Shown: one piece after another, positions 8,287-15,673 of the stretch
Numbering within the stretch: position 1 is the stretch's first letter
Layout of the letters: every line of letters begins with the position of its first letter
Assembly (NCBI GenBank): GCA_041623895.1
Contig: JBFJVZ010000096.1
Span: forward strand, 1-19,531
Direction of reading: 5' to 3'
Source: JBFJVZ01 sp041623895
GTDB lineage: Bacteria > Planctomycetota > Planctomycetia > Pirellulales > Pirellulaceae
Length of the DNA: 19,531 nt
Made by a program: the position numbers and the translations under genes
The notes under the pieces: model-generated
What the model was told of the DNA's origin: nothing
Databases searched by the model: none
Seen by the model: only the letters and a program-made list of their open reading frames with translations

Positions 8287-9951
8287 CTACAGATGCCGAC
8301 CGTAGTGCAACGAAATCGGCAACGCCAGCATCCTGGCCAGCGGCAGCACAACAAGGACCGCGGCAAAGCACCACACCAAGGTCGCTTGGGGATACGGAAT
8401 CAGCAGGTGCAAGGCAACGGCAATCAGGAAGGTAGTGATCAGGTAGCCGCCAATCATGCACACGATCACTGGGGGCGCAACCAGGCGAAGCGAGTGAAGT
8501 CGAATGCTGCAAAACAGGACCAGCAATGCCTTGGCTGCCAGCCAGACCGCGACGAGCCCAGGCAGGTAGGCCAACCAGTAGAGTGCGTTCTGTTGCGTCG
8601 ACTCCCAACTGGTTTGCTGCAAGAACCAGGCGATCACGGCGACGATGGGAATCAGGTAACCAAAGGTGGCAACAACGATGATTGAAAAATTCAGCCACGG
8701 GCGGCCACATAAAGCGGGCCAGATGAACGCCACGATGCGCCCAATCACGATGATGAACGTTGCCAGTATCGTCGCCAGGGCGATTCCCGGACCCGCCGAC
8801 GAAACTCCCGTCGCCTCCGCCATTTCGGCCGACCACTGATTCCAGACGACACGGTTTGACGGAAACAGACTCCAGCCTGCAAAGATGATCAGGCTTAGTG
8901 ATAGCGTCAGCGTCAGAATTGCTGCGGTGGTAAATATCCGCGTCCAAGCGATCGTTGCGGTGCCCAATGGACTGGCGCCCAGATAAGGCGGAAGCACGAT
9001 CGTGCCTTGGGGGTTATGATCCTGCACAGTCGCACTGGCGACAGACGCGAAGCACGTAAACAACACCATCACGAACACATAACCGACAATGCTGAACGGC
9101 ATGAACAGCGTTAGTAAAACGAGTGCCGGAGCGACACCCAGAAGAAAGACGTAACGGTGTGTCTCGCGCGACTTTTGCAGGTCGTGCCAAATCAGTGCCG
9201 CTTTCGGACTGCGGTGTTGACGAACCCGGCATTCACGTGCGTTTTCTAATTTCGACGCCTTGGCCCATCCCATCTCAGGTATCAGTCCAAAACCGTTGCT
9301 GCGGGCCAGATGCACAGCCCGCACGGACATCCATACGCCCAACGCAAACATGCCGTAGATGCCCACCGTACACAGCGACTTCAGCCACGAACTTATAACA
9401 GGGCCATTTGATTCCATCTCAGTCAACATGCCAAAAATCAGCAGGTATAGCACTAGAGAGCAAACGAGAAAGGCTCCCAGACGCCACCAACCATTTGTAA
9501 ACGGTCGCCAAATCAACACCATCAGCCAGATTCCGACGCTGGAACAAATGACAGCGGGCAACATCAAGTGAAGTTGCGCGGTGGTGGTCGAGCCAGCCGT
9601 CAATGCGAAGATGATCCACAGCGAACTTATCCAGATCGTCTTCAACGTGATCGGAACCAAAGCCAGCTTCCAGGCTGCGATCGGCATCCGCAATAGCCAG
9701 TGCAGGAATCCGCTTTCCCCCAACAGAAAGTCGCGATCGGAACTAAAGGAAAACAGGCCGATGCTCAACAGGCCCGCCGGCAGCATCGTCAACAACAACG
9801 CGATGATGGCGAATTCATCAGCAGTGCGGCTGCCAGGGGCAGCCAGAATGAAGGCCGAGGAAACTCCGATGGCAACCAGTGCGGCGATAATCAATAGACT
9901 GGTTCGCTGTCTTTGCAGGGCCAGACGTGCCAGTGCAATGGTTTCAGACAT
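8287..9951 (-). CDS. ABC transporter membrane (permease) protein, 554 aa
   Basis: This is a highly hydrophobic protein with roughly 12-14 membrane segments: about 18-38, 47-69, 95-118, 128-150, 157-177 and 190-212, then a hydrophilic, charged cytoplasmic loop (about 213-265), then a second membrane half from about 267 to 545. It looks like a two-halved ABC-2-type permease. It is the membrane partner of the ATPase encoded immediately upstream: its ATG at 9951 overlaps that gene's stop by 8 bp. A GCGAGG at 9961-9966 gives a Shine-Dalgarno at suitable spacing. Exported substrate is unknown; YtrBC-like relatives act in envelope or antibiotic stress. Its TAG stop abuts palindromic repeat copy C, which also forms its downstream hairpin. 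Confidence 0.85.
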   Translation of the reverse strand: MSETIALARLALQRQRTSLLIIAALVAIGVSSAFILAAPGSRTADEFAIIALLLTMLPAGLLSIGLFSFSSDRDFLLGESGFLHWLLRMPIAAWKLALVPITLKTIWISSLWIIFALTAGSTTTAQLHLMLPAVICSSVGIWLMVLIWRPFTNGWWRLGAFLVCSLVLYLLIFGMLTEMESNGPVISSWLKSLCTVGIYGMFALGVWMSVRAVHLARSNGFGLIPEMGWAKASKLENARECRVRQHRSPKAALIWHDLQKSRETHRYVFLLGVAPALVLLTLFMPFSIVGYVFVMVLFTCFASVASATVQDHNPQGTIVLPPYLGASPLGTATIAWTRIFTTAAILTLTLSLSLIIFAGWSLFPSNRVVWNQWSAEMAEATGVSSAGPGIALATILATFIIVIGRIVAFIWPALCGRPWLNFSIIVVATFGYLIPIVAVIAWFLQQTSWESTQQNALYWLAYLPGLVAVWLAAKALLVLFCSIRLHSLRLVAPPVIVCMIGGYLITTFLIAVALHLLIPYPQATLVWCFAAVLVVLPLARMLALPISLHYGRHL

Positions 9952-10888
9952 CGGCGGTTACCTCGCTTGATGTTCCCGGCGTATCCGCTTCCGGCTTATC
10001 CCGCTCAGATCCGGCCCGCGCAGCGAACCAACGGGACAATGAAATCTCGCGACGCTCGATCACTGCCAACTCATCCGGTATCGCCGCGTCACCGGCAGAC
10101 TCAACCACGGCCGACCATTCGTCACCTGTCTGCCGCCAACCAAAAACACCCGAGTGCGTTGGCGGGCTGGACCACGCTTCGCCGGGCCGGCAAATGATTT
10201 CGCTGTAACTCGCTTCCAAATGCTCGACCGTCAACGTTTCCGCGATCCGGCCGTCACGCATCAACGCTATCGTGTCGCAAACACGATCCACTTCATCCAA
10301 CAGGTGGCTGGAAAACAACACAGTGCGGCCGTCTTCATTGATCGTGCGAATGACTGCCTCCAGAATGTCGCTGCGGGCAATCGGATCCAGCCCCCGACTC
10401 GGTTCATCCAACACCAGCAACTCGGGCCGATGCGCAATCGCCACCAGCAAGCCGGCACGTGCACGCAGGCCTTTGGACAGCGAACGCAGCCGCGACGATC
10501 GGCTGAGCCCAAACATGTCACACAGTTTGTTTGCATACGCATCGTCCCAACTGGGATAGAGTGCACGTGAAAAATCCATCAGCTCGCCGACCCTGATCCA
10601 AGTCGGCAACGTGTCTTCCTCGGTCAAGTAGCCGACTCGCTTGAGATAATTCTCGGGATCAGCAATCGGGTCCTGCCCCAGCACCTCGACACTGCCATGG
10701 AGCGGCCGCAGCAGTCCCATGATGTGGCGAATCAAGGTCGTTTTGCCCGCTCCGTTGAGTCCCACCAATCCAAAGATCGATCCGGTTGGAATGATCAAAT
10801 TCACGTCATCAAGTGCCACCTGGCCGCGAAAGGACCGGCTCAGATTGCGGATTTGGACGGCTGGCGAAGGCGTGGTTAAGTCGGTCAT
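9944..10888 (-). CDS. ABC transporter ATP-binding protein (YtrB/CcmA-like), 314 aa
   Basis: This is the ATPase powering the membrane protein encoded next. Walker A is GLNGAGKT (43-50). The Q-loop position reads GYLTEED, with Glu instead of Gln, as is common in the CcmA/YtrB-type group. The signature motif is the variant LSKGLRAR (137-144). Walker B is LLVLDEP (157-163), the D-loop is GLDP (167-169 region) and the switch histidine is H195 in SSHLLDE. Residues about 220-314 are a C-terminal accessory domain of the kind seen in ABC-2 export ATPases. The ATG at 10888 overlaps the repressor's stop codon (ATGA), and GCGAGG seven bases upstream is a usable Shine-Dalgarno. Translational coupling in a repressor-ATPase-permease operon is therefore likely. 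Confidence 0.95.
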   Translation of the reverse strand: MTDLTTPSPAVQIRNLSRSFRGQVALDDVNLIIPTGSIFGLVGLNGAGKTTLIRHIMGLLRPLHGSVEVLGQDPIADPENYLKRVGYLTEEDTLPTWIRVGELMDFSRALYPSWDDAYANKLCDMFGLSRSSRLRSLSKGLRARAGLLVAIAHRPELLVLDEPSRGLDPIARSDILEAVIRTINEDGRTVLFSSHLLDEVDRVCDTIALMRDGRIAETLTVEHLEASYSEIICRPGEAWSSPPTHSGVFGWRQTGDEWSAVVESAGDAAIPDELAVIERREISLSRWFAARAGSERDKPEADTPGTSSEVTADV

Positions 10889-11277
10889 GATCGAGCCTCG
10901 CTGCGATCGAGTTGGCTGTCGCGTTTTTCAAGTTGCTCGATGAGTTCATCAAGCGGAATGCTCAGCTGCCGAGATTGAATGAGTAGTTTGTCGACATCGG
11001 GGGCAATCAATCTCCGCCGCTGAGCCGCACCGAGCCGTTTCGGCAGTTCGGCCACAAAGGTGCCCGTAGTTCGCCGTTTTTCCACCAGCTCTTCGTGCTC
11101 CAGCTCACGGTACGCCCGGGCCACCGTGTTGGGATTGACGCGCAGGCTTTCCGCTAACCCGCGAATCGTGGGCAATTCGTCGCCGGCGCGAAGTTGCCCG
11201 GAAACAATGCGAAAGCGAATCTGGTCCACGATCTGCTGATAGATCGGAGCACCGTCGGAAGAAATGTGTAGCAGCAT
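10885..11277 (-). CDS. GntR-family transcriptional repressor, YtrA subfamily, 130 aa
   Basis: The N-terminal winged helix-turn-helix covers about 10-78. It has PIYQQIVDQIRFRI, then LPTIRGLAESLRVNPNT as the helix-turn-helix (about 35-52) and AYRELE, ending in the wing (KRRTTGTFV). Only about 50 residues follow, a short helical dimerisation tail as in YtrA-type members, rather than the large FadR/HutC effector domains. It is the first gene of an operon with an ABC ATPase and permease, the classic YtrA arrangement. The inverted repeat at 11288-11309 over the promoter -10 is a plausible operator, which implies autorepression relieved by an unidentified inducer. No strong Shine-Dalgarno precedes the ATG. 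Confidence 0.93.
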   Translation of the reverse strand: MLLHISSDGAPIYQQIVDQIRFRIVSGQLRAGDELPTIRGLAESLRVNPNTVARAYRELEHEELVEKRRTTGTFVAELPKRLGAAQRRRLIAPDVDKLLIQSRQLSIPLDELIEQLEKRDSQLDRSEARS

Positions 11278-11287
11278 GATTGCACCG

Positions 11288-11309
11288 TTGTATTAATTAA
11301 GTGATACAA
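11288..11309 (-). promoter_or_regulatory. Putative GntR/YtrA operator (TTGTAT-N10-ATACAA)
   Basis: This is a 22-bp imperfect palindrome with perfect 6-bp outer arms and 18 of 22 positions symmetric. It sits 11 bases upstream of the repressor's ATG and covers the -10 hexamer. The size and GTAT/ATAC arms are typical of GntR-type sites. Binding would occlude RNA polymerase, consistent with negative autoregulation. Confidence 0.6.
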
Positions 11310-11350
11310 GGATGCAGAACGGCTGTCAAGCATTTTTTTATTAAAAAATT
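11301..11350 (-). promoter_or_regulatory. Sigma-70-like promoter of the GntR-ABC operon
   Basis: On the minus strand a perfect -35 TTGACA (11324-11329) is followed by a 17-bp spacer and a -10 TATCAC (11301-11306). Immediately upstream of the -35 lies an A/T tract (11331-11350: runs of T then A) that could act as an UP element. It is the only full-consensus -35 noticed in the window. The transcription start would be about 15-20 bases before the ATG, within the operator. Confidence 0.6.
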
Positions 11351-11391
11351 TCCACAGGCTGGCCGGCCGAAATCCGGCGAGCTTTAGCAGG

Positions 11392-12948
11392 TTACTGATA
11401 CGATTCGAGTTTCACTCCGGCGGGCAAGTATTTGACTTCGCGATCGTTGGAAACTTTGTCGCCCGGCGTACAACGACCATGGCTGACTTCCCGCTCCAGC
11501 AGTTTCAGCAACTCCGCGACTTTTTCCGGGTGTTCGCTGAGCAGGTTTTTTTGTTCGCCCGCATCATCGCCGAGATGAAAAAGTTGCAGCGGCGGCAGAC
11601 CTTGCTTTTTGGCTTCGTTTTCGCGCGGTGCACTCCAACCGCCGCTACCAGCGGAGAGGCAGAGCTTCCAGGGTCCCCGGCGGATTGCGAATGAACCGCC
11701 GATGCTGTGGCTGATCAAGGTTTCGCGGCCCGATGAATCGGCGCCGCTGAACACCGGCAGCAGGCTATAGCCGTCTTCACCGCCGAGTGCCTTGCGAGGC
11801 TGTCCGGTAACCGCCTGAAGCGTCGCGTAAACATCGGTCAAACATGCCAGCGCCCGGGTGGTTCGTCCCGCTTCGACTTTTCCGGGCCAGCGAACAATCA
11901 GCGGCACACGATGCCCCCCTTCATAGATGTCTGCCTTGTGACCGCGATAACCGGCACTCGGGTCGTGGCCGTGCTCCTTCAGCAAGGGAAAGTTGCCTTC
12001 GGGTGAGCAACCGTTGTCGCTGGTAAACATGACCAGCGTGTTTTCATCGATGCCCGCATCTTTGACCGCCGCCAACAACTGACCCATATGGTGATCGACT
12101 TGCATGACAAAATCGGCGTAGGGATTCATGCCGCTGGCGTCCTTGAAGGGCGGCACAGGGACAATGGGTGTATGCGGTGCGGGCAGGGCCAGATAAAGAA
12201 AGAACGGTTTGTCGGCCTGGGCTGGCTGTGCCCGTGACTTGACATGCGAGATCGACTTGTCGAATAAATGCGGCAGAACCTCTTCGATCACAAAGTCGCT
12301 ACCGATTGGGCCTTTGCGGTACCATCCGTAGCGGTCTTCTTGTTTGGTGACACCCTCTTCACGATCCGGCTGCGCGGTAATGCGTCCCGTATCGACCCAA
12401 ACATACGGCGGCATATCCAGCGATCCGCAGTGACCGTAATATTGATCAAAGCCATTGATGTCGGGCCCGTTCTTGACCGGTTTCGTGAAATCGATCTTTC
12501 CATCCACCTTGTGCCAGTCCCAACCGAGGTGCCATTTGCCGATCATCGCGGTGTGGTACCCGGCAGCTTGCATCAAGTGACCTAACGTCGGTCGATCAGG
12601 GGGAATCAAATGTTCGCTGCGGCCGCTAAGCACGCCGCGGGCAAGACGACTTCGCCAGTTGTAGCGGCCGGTCAACAATCCGTAGCGAGTCGGGGTGCAC
12701 ACAGAACTCGGTGTATGAGCATCAAGAAAAGTCAGTCCTTCGTCGGCCATCTTCTGCAGATGCGGCGTGCGGATTTTGCAATCGGCGTTCGTCGGTGACA
12801 CGTCGCCAATGCCCAGGTCATCCGCCATGACAACAATGACATTCGGATGCTCGACCGCCGGCAACGCGATGGGATTCAAGACAGCGAGCGTCAATGCCGC
12901 GCAAACCAAACCGACAAATCCAGGGGGTACGTATTTTTCAATGTGCAT
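11392..12948 (-). CDS. Exported formylglycine-dependent sulfatase (arylsulfatase A type), 518 aa
   Basis: It hydrolyses sulfate esters, probably of sulfated polysaccharides or aryl sulfates in the periplasm. Residues about 1-33 form a signal peptide or N-terminal membrane segment. The sulfatase motif CTPTRYGLLTGR starts at residue 84; C84 is the residue to be converted to formylglycine. Metal ligands are D43/D44 (MADDLG) and D311/N312 (FTSDNG); GKWHLG (137-142) with K138 and H139, and H259 in APHTP, complete the usual active-site set. Length and the C-terminal domain are normal for the family, so the gene looks intact. The maturation enzyme is not in the window. It lies 114 bp upstream of the GntR operon but that operon has its own promoter. 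The ATG follows a run of A residues with no Shine-Dalgarno. Confidence 0.95.
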   Translation of the reverse strand: MHIEKYVPPGFVGLVCAALTLAVLNPIALPAVEHPNVIVVMADDLGIGDVSPTNADCKIRTPHLQKMADEGLTFLDAHTPSSVCTPTRYGLLTGRYNWRSRLARGVLSGRSEHLIPPDRPTLGHLMQAAGYHTAMIGKWHLGWDWHKVDGKIDFTKPVKNGPDINGFDQYYGHCGSLDMPPYVWVDTGRITAQPDREEGVTKQEDRYGWYRKGPIGSDFVIEEVLPHLFDKSISHVKSRAQPAQADKPFFLYLALPAPHTPIVPVPPFKDASGMNPYADFVMQVDHHMGQLLAAVKDAGIDENTLVMFTSDNGCSPEGNFPLLKEHGHDPSAGYRGHKADIYEGGHRVPLIVRWPGKVEAGRTTRALACLTDVYATLQAVTGQPRKALGGEDGYSLLPVFSGADSSGRETLISHSIGGSFAIRRGPWKLCLSAGSGGWSAPRENEAKKQGLPPLQLFHLGDDAGEQKNLLSEHPEKVAELLKLLEREVSHGRCTPGDKVSNDREVKYLPAGVKLESYQ

Positions 12949-13094
12949 GGTTTTTTTGGGCTGAGGCGATAGGAAGTGGTGGCCACATGATAGCCAGCCA
13001 GGACGGGCGGGTAAAAAAAATCACGGTGAACGAATCCGCGAAACGGGCGAGAGCGTACCTTAAATCACCTACGTGTTCCACCATTCATCTCATT

Positions 13095-13128
13095 GCCGGA
13101 GCGGCGTCGCTTCGCTCCTTGATCCGGC
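13095..13128. repeat. Intergenic palindrome of a second type (GCCGGAGCG...CGCTCCTTGATCCGGC)
   Basis: The outer arms GCCGGA (13095-13100) and TCCGGC (13123-13128) and the inner arms GGAGCG (13098-13103) and CGCTCC (13113-13118) are complementary and partly overlap, so two alternative hairpins are possible. A smaller AGCG/CGCT hairpin sits inside (13100-13111). Like the copies A-C it is followed by GGCCTAC. It lies in the 226-bp gap between the sulfatase start and the stop of the POTRA-like gene. No T-run follows on either strand, so it is not a standard terminator. The look is that of a dispersed planctomycete intergenic repeat, but only one copy is present here. Confidence 0.5.
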
Positions 13129-13174
13129 CTACTCAGCTACTCAGGTTGATGATGGTCGCTGTTGCAACGAATGG

Positions 13175-15529
13175 TCACCGCAACATCGCTTGCATTGATT
13201 CGCTGAACCGATCCTTGGTTGCGCGGTACCAGAATTCGCTCGTGCTTCGTTCCGACTCGCCGATGGGATGACTGTGTGCCAGCCGCACAAATTCCGCAAA
13301 CCACGGCCGGGTGCTGAGCCCAATGATGGCGCTCAACTCGTCGTCGTTCAGCGTCTTCACGGAAGTTAACGTCCGTGTGACCAGATCGCTGTTGGTCGCC
13401 GCCGTTAACGCTTGGAGATCGCCATGAAACGCCTCGGGATTCATCTTTCTTAACGCGCGGTCGGCAAAGATCTTGGCGGTATTCCGATTGACGTAGCAAA
13501 GTCCGTAGGCCATCAACCCATAACACAGTGGGCCCGGTTGCTGATCCGCAAGCAATTCTTGCATCACGCGGCCGGTGTGCTTGGTGCGTCCGACAACCAC
13601 CAGGCATGCCTCGCGTGTCAGCTTCATCGGCCAGCCGTCATCGGCAAGAAACTCAGGAGCGTACTTCAAGACAACACGGGCTCCTAACTCCAACATCATT
13701 GTATTGAATGACCTCTTACCACGCGGCTGGTAGGGAATTGAAAAAGACTCGCTGTCTGCTTTGTCGCTGGCAATGAGCTTGCAGGCGACTGCATCAAGTC
13801 CGCTCAACAGCCCGCCGTCAACCAGTTTTTCGAACGCCGGAATCAGGTGGGAATTCGCCGGTTGCTGCTGGCCGGCAACTGTTTGCAGGATTGCCGTCGC
13901 TTGATCACGGCAAGGTTCGCTAAGGACGTAGGAGGCAAAAGAACTGATTGGCTGCGGCGGATTCAAGGCGTTCGGTTTTGCCTCGGTCTCTTTCAGAATC
14001 CTGGTCTTTTCTGCTTCATACAGGCCGGCCGCAAAGCGAAGGTTAGCAAAGCCCGCGATCTTGACCACTTGTCCGGTTTCGGTGTCAATAACGATTTGAT
14101 TTTCTTTGTGTGCCAATGTCATGAGCGAACCATCCCACCGAGTCTCAAAATTCGGCTTGTAGGCAAACGGCAACCAATCGGACGGACTGATGTTCCATGA
14201 ATGCTGTAAGGGCGTTTCATGGGCATCTCGATCGGAGCTGGCATTGAATGTAAACCAGTACCGGGCAAAACCCTGGTCCCCGGTTGCCGCACCCAGCCCC
14301 GTCGTGAATTCGATCTTGCCGTCAACGATCATCGGTGAAACGAGAAAGCGACGTGGGTGGTGGGAATGGTCCAGCAGCAAACGATCGGAATCGATCAATA
14401 GCGATATCACGCCACCGTTCTGCTTTGCGTCGTCATCCTGTTTCAGCTTCGCTTCCAAAAAAAACCCGGCTTGCGATTGAATCGAACGCAGTTGCCAATT
14501 CTCCAGCGATATCGAGATCTCCATGTCCTCGCCGCGCCGCCCGCTGGTGCAGATCCAGCGACTCGCAGCCAAAACACTTTCAGCGGTTTTCGATACCGGC
14601 TGATCTACCGGCGGCAGCTCGGGAATTTCCTCGAGTTCAATGGTCAGTTCGCGCGCTTTGGGATCGAAGCTGACGTTGTGTTTGCGAAAGCGCCCCGTTT
14701 CCCACAATCTTTTGGTATACAGTTGCAACTGCCGATGATTGATCAGATCGCCGACGGCGACCCCGGCGCATCGCTGGATCTGATCGCGGTCATTGATCTT
14801 GTTGCCTTCGATCGTGATGTGATCCACACGGTCATGCGGACCTTCGCTGACGATATCGACGACAAGAGAAGTCGATTTGCTGAGCGGATGGGATTCAAAC
14901 GATGCGATAACGACTGCCTGTGAGTATCCCAAGTCATTCAGCGCCCGCGCCAGTTGATTCCCAACCTGTACCTCACTGTCAAAGCGAACAGGCTTTCCCT
15001 TTTCCCATACCGGGTCGTTCAGATCGGATTCTTTGCCGTCGGCGGTGACCCAATGTGTCACCGGTTCGCCGTCGACGACTAGGAACGTAGGAAAGGCGTT
15101 CGACGCGGCAGAGGGCGTTGTCAGTCGCCGCACCAGTTCCAAGTGGTCGACTTCGACCGCGCCTTGAACGCTCAAGCCGTCTTGAACAAATCGATCGCCC
15201 TCGCTGATCCGGCAGATGGCGCCTCCTTCGACGTGGGTGATATCGACTTCGACGTTGGCAAATCCGGCTCGGCGATACCCACCAACGAGGTACCGCTTGA
15301 CGAGCTCACTTTGGTCACTCGGCTCGCTATAAGGATGCATGGCCAGCAAGTAGTCCGGTTCAGCAAGCAAAGCGTCGAACAATTGGTCGGTTGAAAACGT
15401 CGTGTTGCCAACCAGCTTGATCGCTTGCCCTGTTCGCGACCTATCATCCTCCGCCGCTAATCGACCAACCAGAACGCAGCCCAAGAGCAAGGATAAACAG
15501 CACCAACTCAGGCGTCGCCAAATCAACAT
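13175..15529 (-). CDS. Exported POTRA-like domain protein without recognisable beta-barrel, 784 aa
   Basis: A signal peptide spans about 1-26 (RRLSWCCLSLLLGCVLVGRLAAEDD). Three stretches have POTRA-like character. The first (about 36-115) has KLVGNTTFSTDQLFDAL followed by a Y-R-AGF-NVEV strand. The second (about 118-228) has LSVQGAVEVDHLELVRRL and later ALNDLGYSQAVV. The third (about 235-302) has ITIEGNKINDRDQI, then LYTKRLWETGRF and VSFDPKARELTIELEE. POTRA domains normally precede an Omp85/BamA/TamA barrel. Here residues about 310-784 show no obvious alternating barrel strands, but mixed beta then mainly helical sequence. A role in the periplasm as a chaperone, adaptor or scaffold is inference. 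The start at ATG 15529 is fixed by a good Shine-Dalgarno. The downstream gap contains a palindrome and then the sulfatase. Confidence 0.75.
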   Translation of the reverse strand: MLIWRRLSWCCLSLLLGCVLVGRLAAEDDRSRTGQAIKLVGNTTFSTDQLFDALLAEPDYLLAMHPYSEPSDQSELVKRYLVGGYRRAGFANVEVDITHVEGGAICRISEGDRFVQDGLSVQGAVEVDHLELVRRLTTPSAASNAFPTFLVVDGEPVTHWVTADGKESDLNDPVWEKGKPVRFDSEVQVGNQLARALNDLGYSQAVVIASFESHPLSKSTSLVVDIVSEGPHDRVDHITIEGNKINDRDQIQRCAGVAVGDLINHRQLQLYTKRLWETGRFRKHNVSFDPKARELTIELEEIPELPPVDQPVSKTAESVLAASRWICTSGRRGEDMEISISLENWQLRSIQSQAGFFLEAKLKQDDDAKQNGGVISLLIDSDRLLLDHSHHPRRFLVSPMIVDGKIEFTTGLGAATGDQGFARYWFTFNASSDRDAHETPLQHSWNISPSDWLPFAYKPNFETRWDGSLMTLAHKENQIVIDTETGQVVKIAGFANLRFAAGLYEAEKTRILKETEAKPNALNPPQPISSFASYVLSEPCRDQATAILQTVAGQQQPANSHLIPAFEKLVDGGLLSGLDAVACKLIASDKADSESFSIPYQPRGKRSFNTMMLELGARVVLKYAPEFLADDGWPMKLTREACLVVVGRTKHTGRVMQELLADQQPGPLCYGLMAYGLCYVNRNTAKIFADRALRKMNPEAFHGDLQALTAATNSDLVTRTLTSVKTLNDDELSAIIGLSTRPWFAEFVRLAHSHPIGESERSTSEFWYRATKDRFSESMQAMLR

Positions 15530-15537
15530 CAAGGGAT

Positions 15538-15543
15538 CCTCCC
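15538..15543 (-). promoter_or_regulatory. Shine-Dalgarno that fixes the start of the POTRA-like gene
   Basis: GGGAGG on the minus strand lies 8 nt before ATG 15529. The in-frame TTG at 15532 would be only 5 nt away, so ATG is favoured. It is one of the clearest ribosome-binding sites in a window where several genes show none. Confidence 0.65.
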
Positions 15544-15673
15544 GAAAAAACCAGCCTCAACAGCGCGATTTTTTTAACAAAGTTTGGTCGCCAGCGAAAC
15601 GCGCAACCTTTGCCAGCATCACAAGCCGCCCCAGTACGGCGACGCGTCGCAAGTTTCCGGTTGGCCTCCGTGT

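Noticed and set aside
11343..11378. Intrinsic terminator after the sulfatase (GCCGG/CCGGC stem, then A/T-rich tract)
   Set aside because: The stem is only 5 bp, the T-run begins about 11 bases after it, and the A/T tract fits better as an UP element of the following promoter.
12951..12957. T-run before the sulfatase start
   Set aside because: It is a plain homopolymer just upstream of the ATG with no stem next to it.
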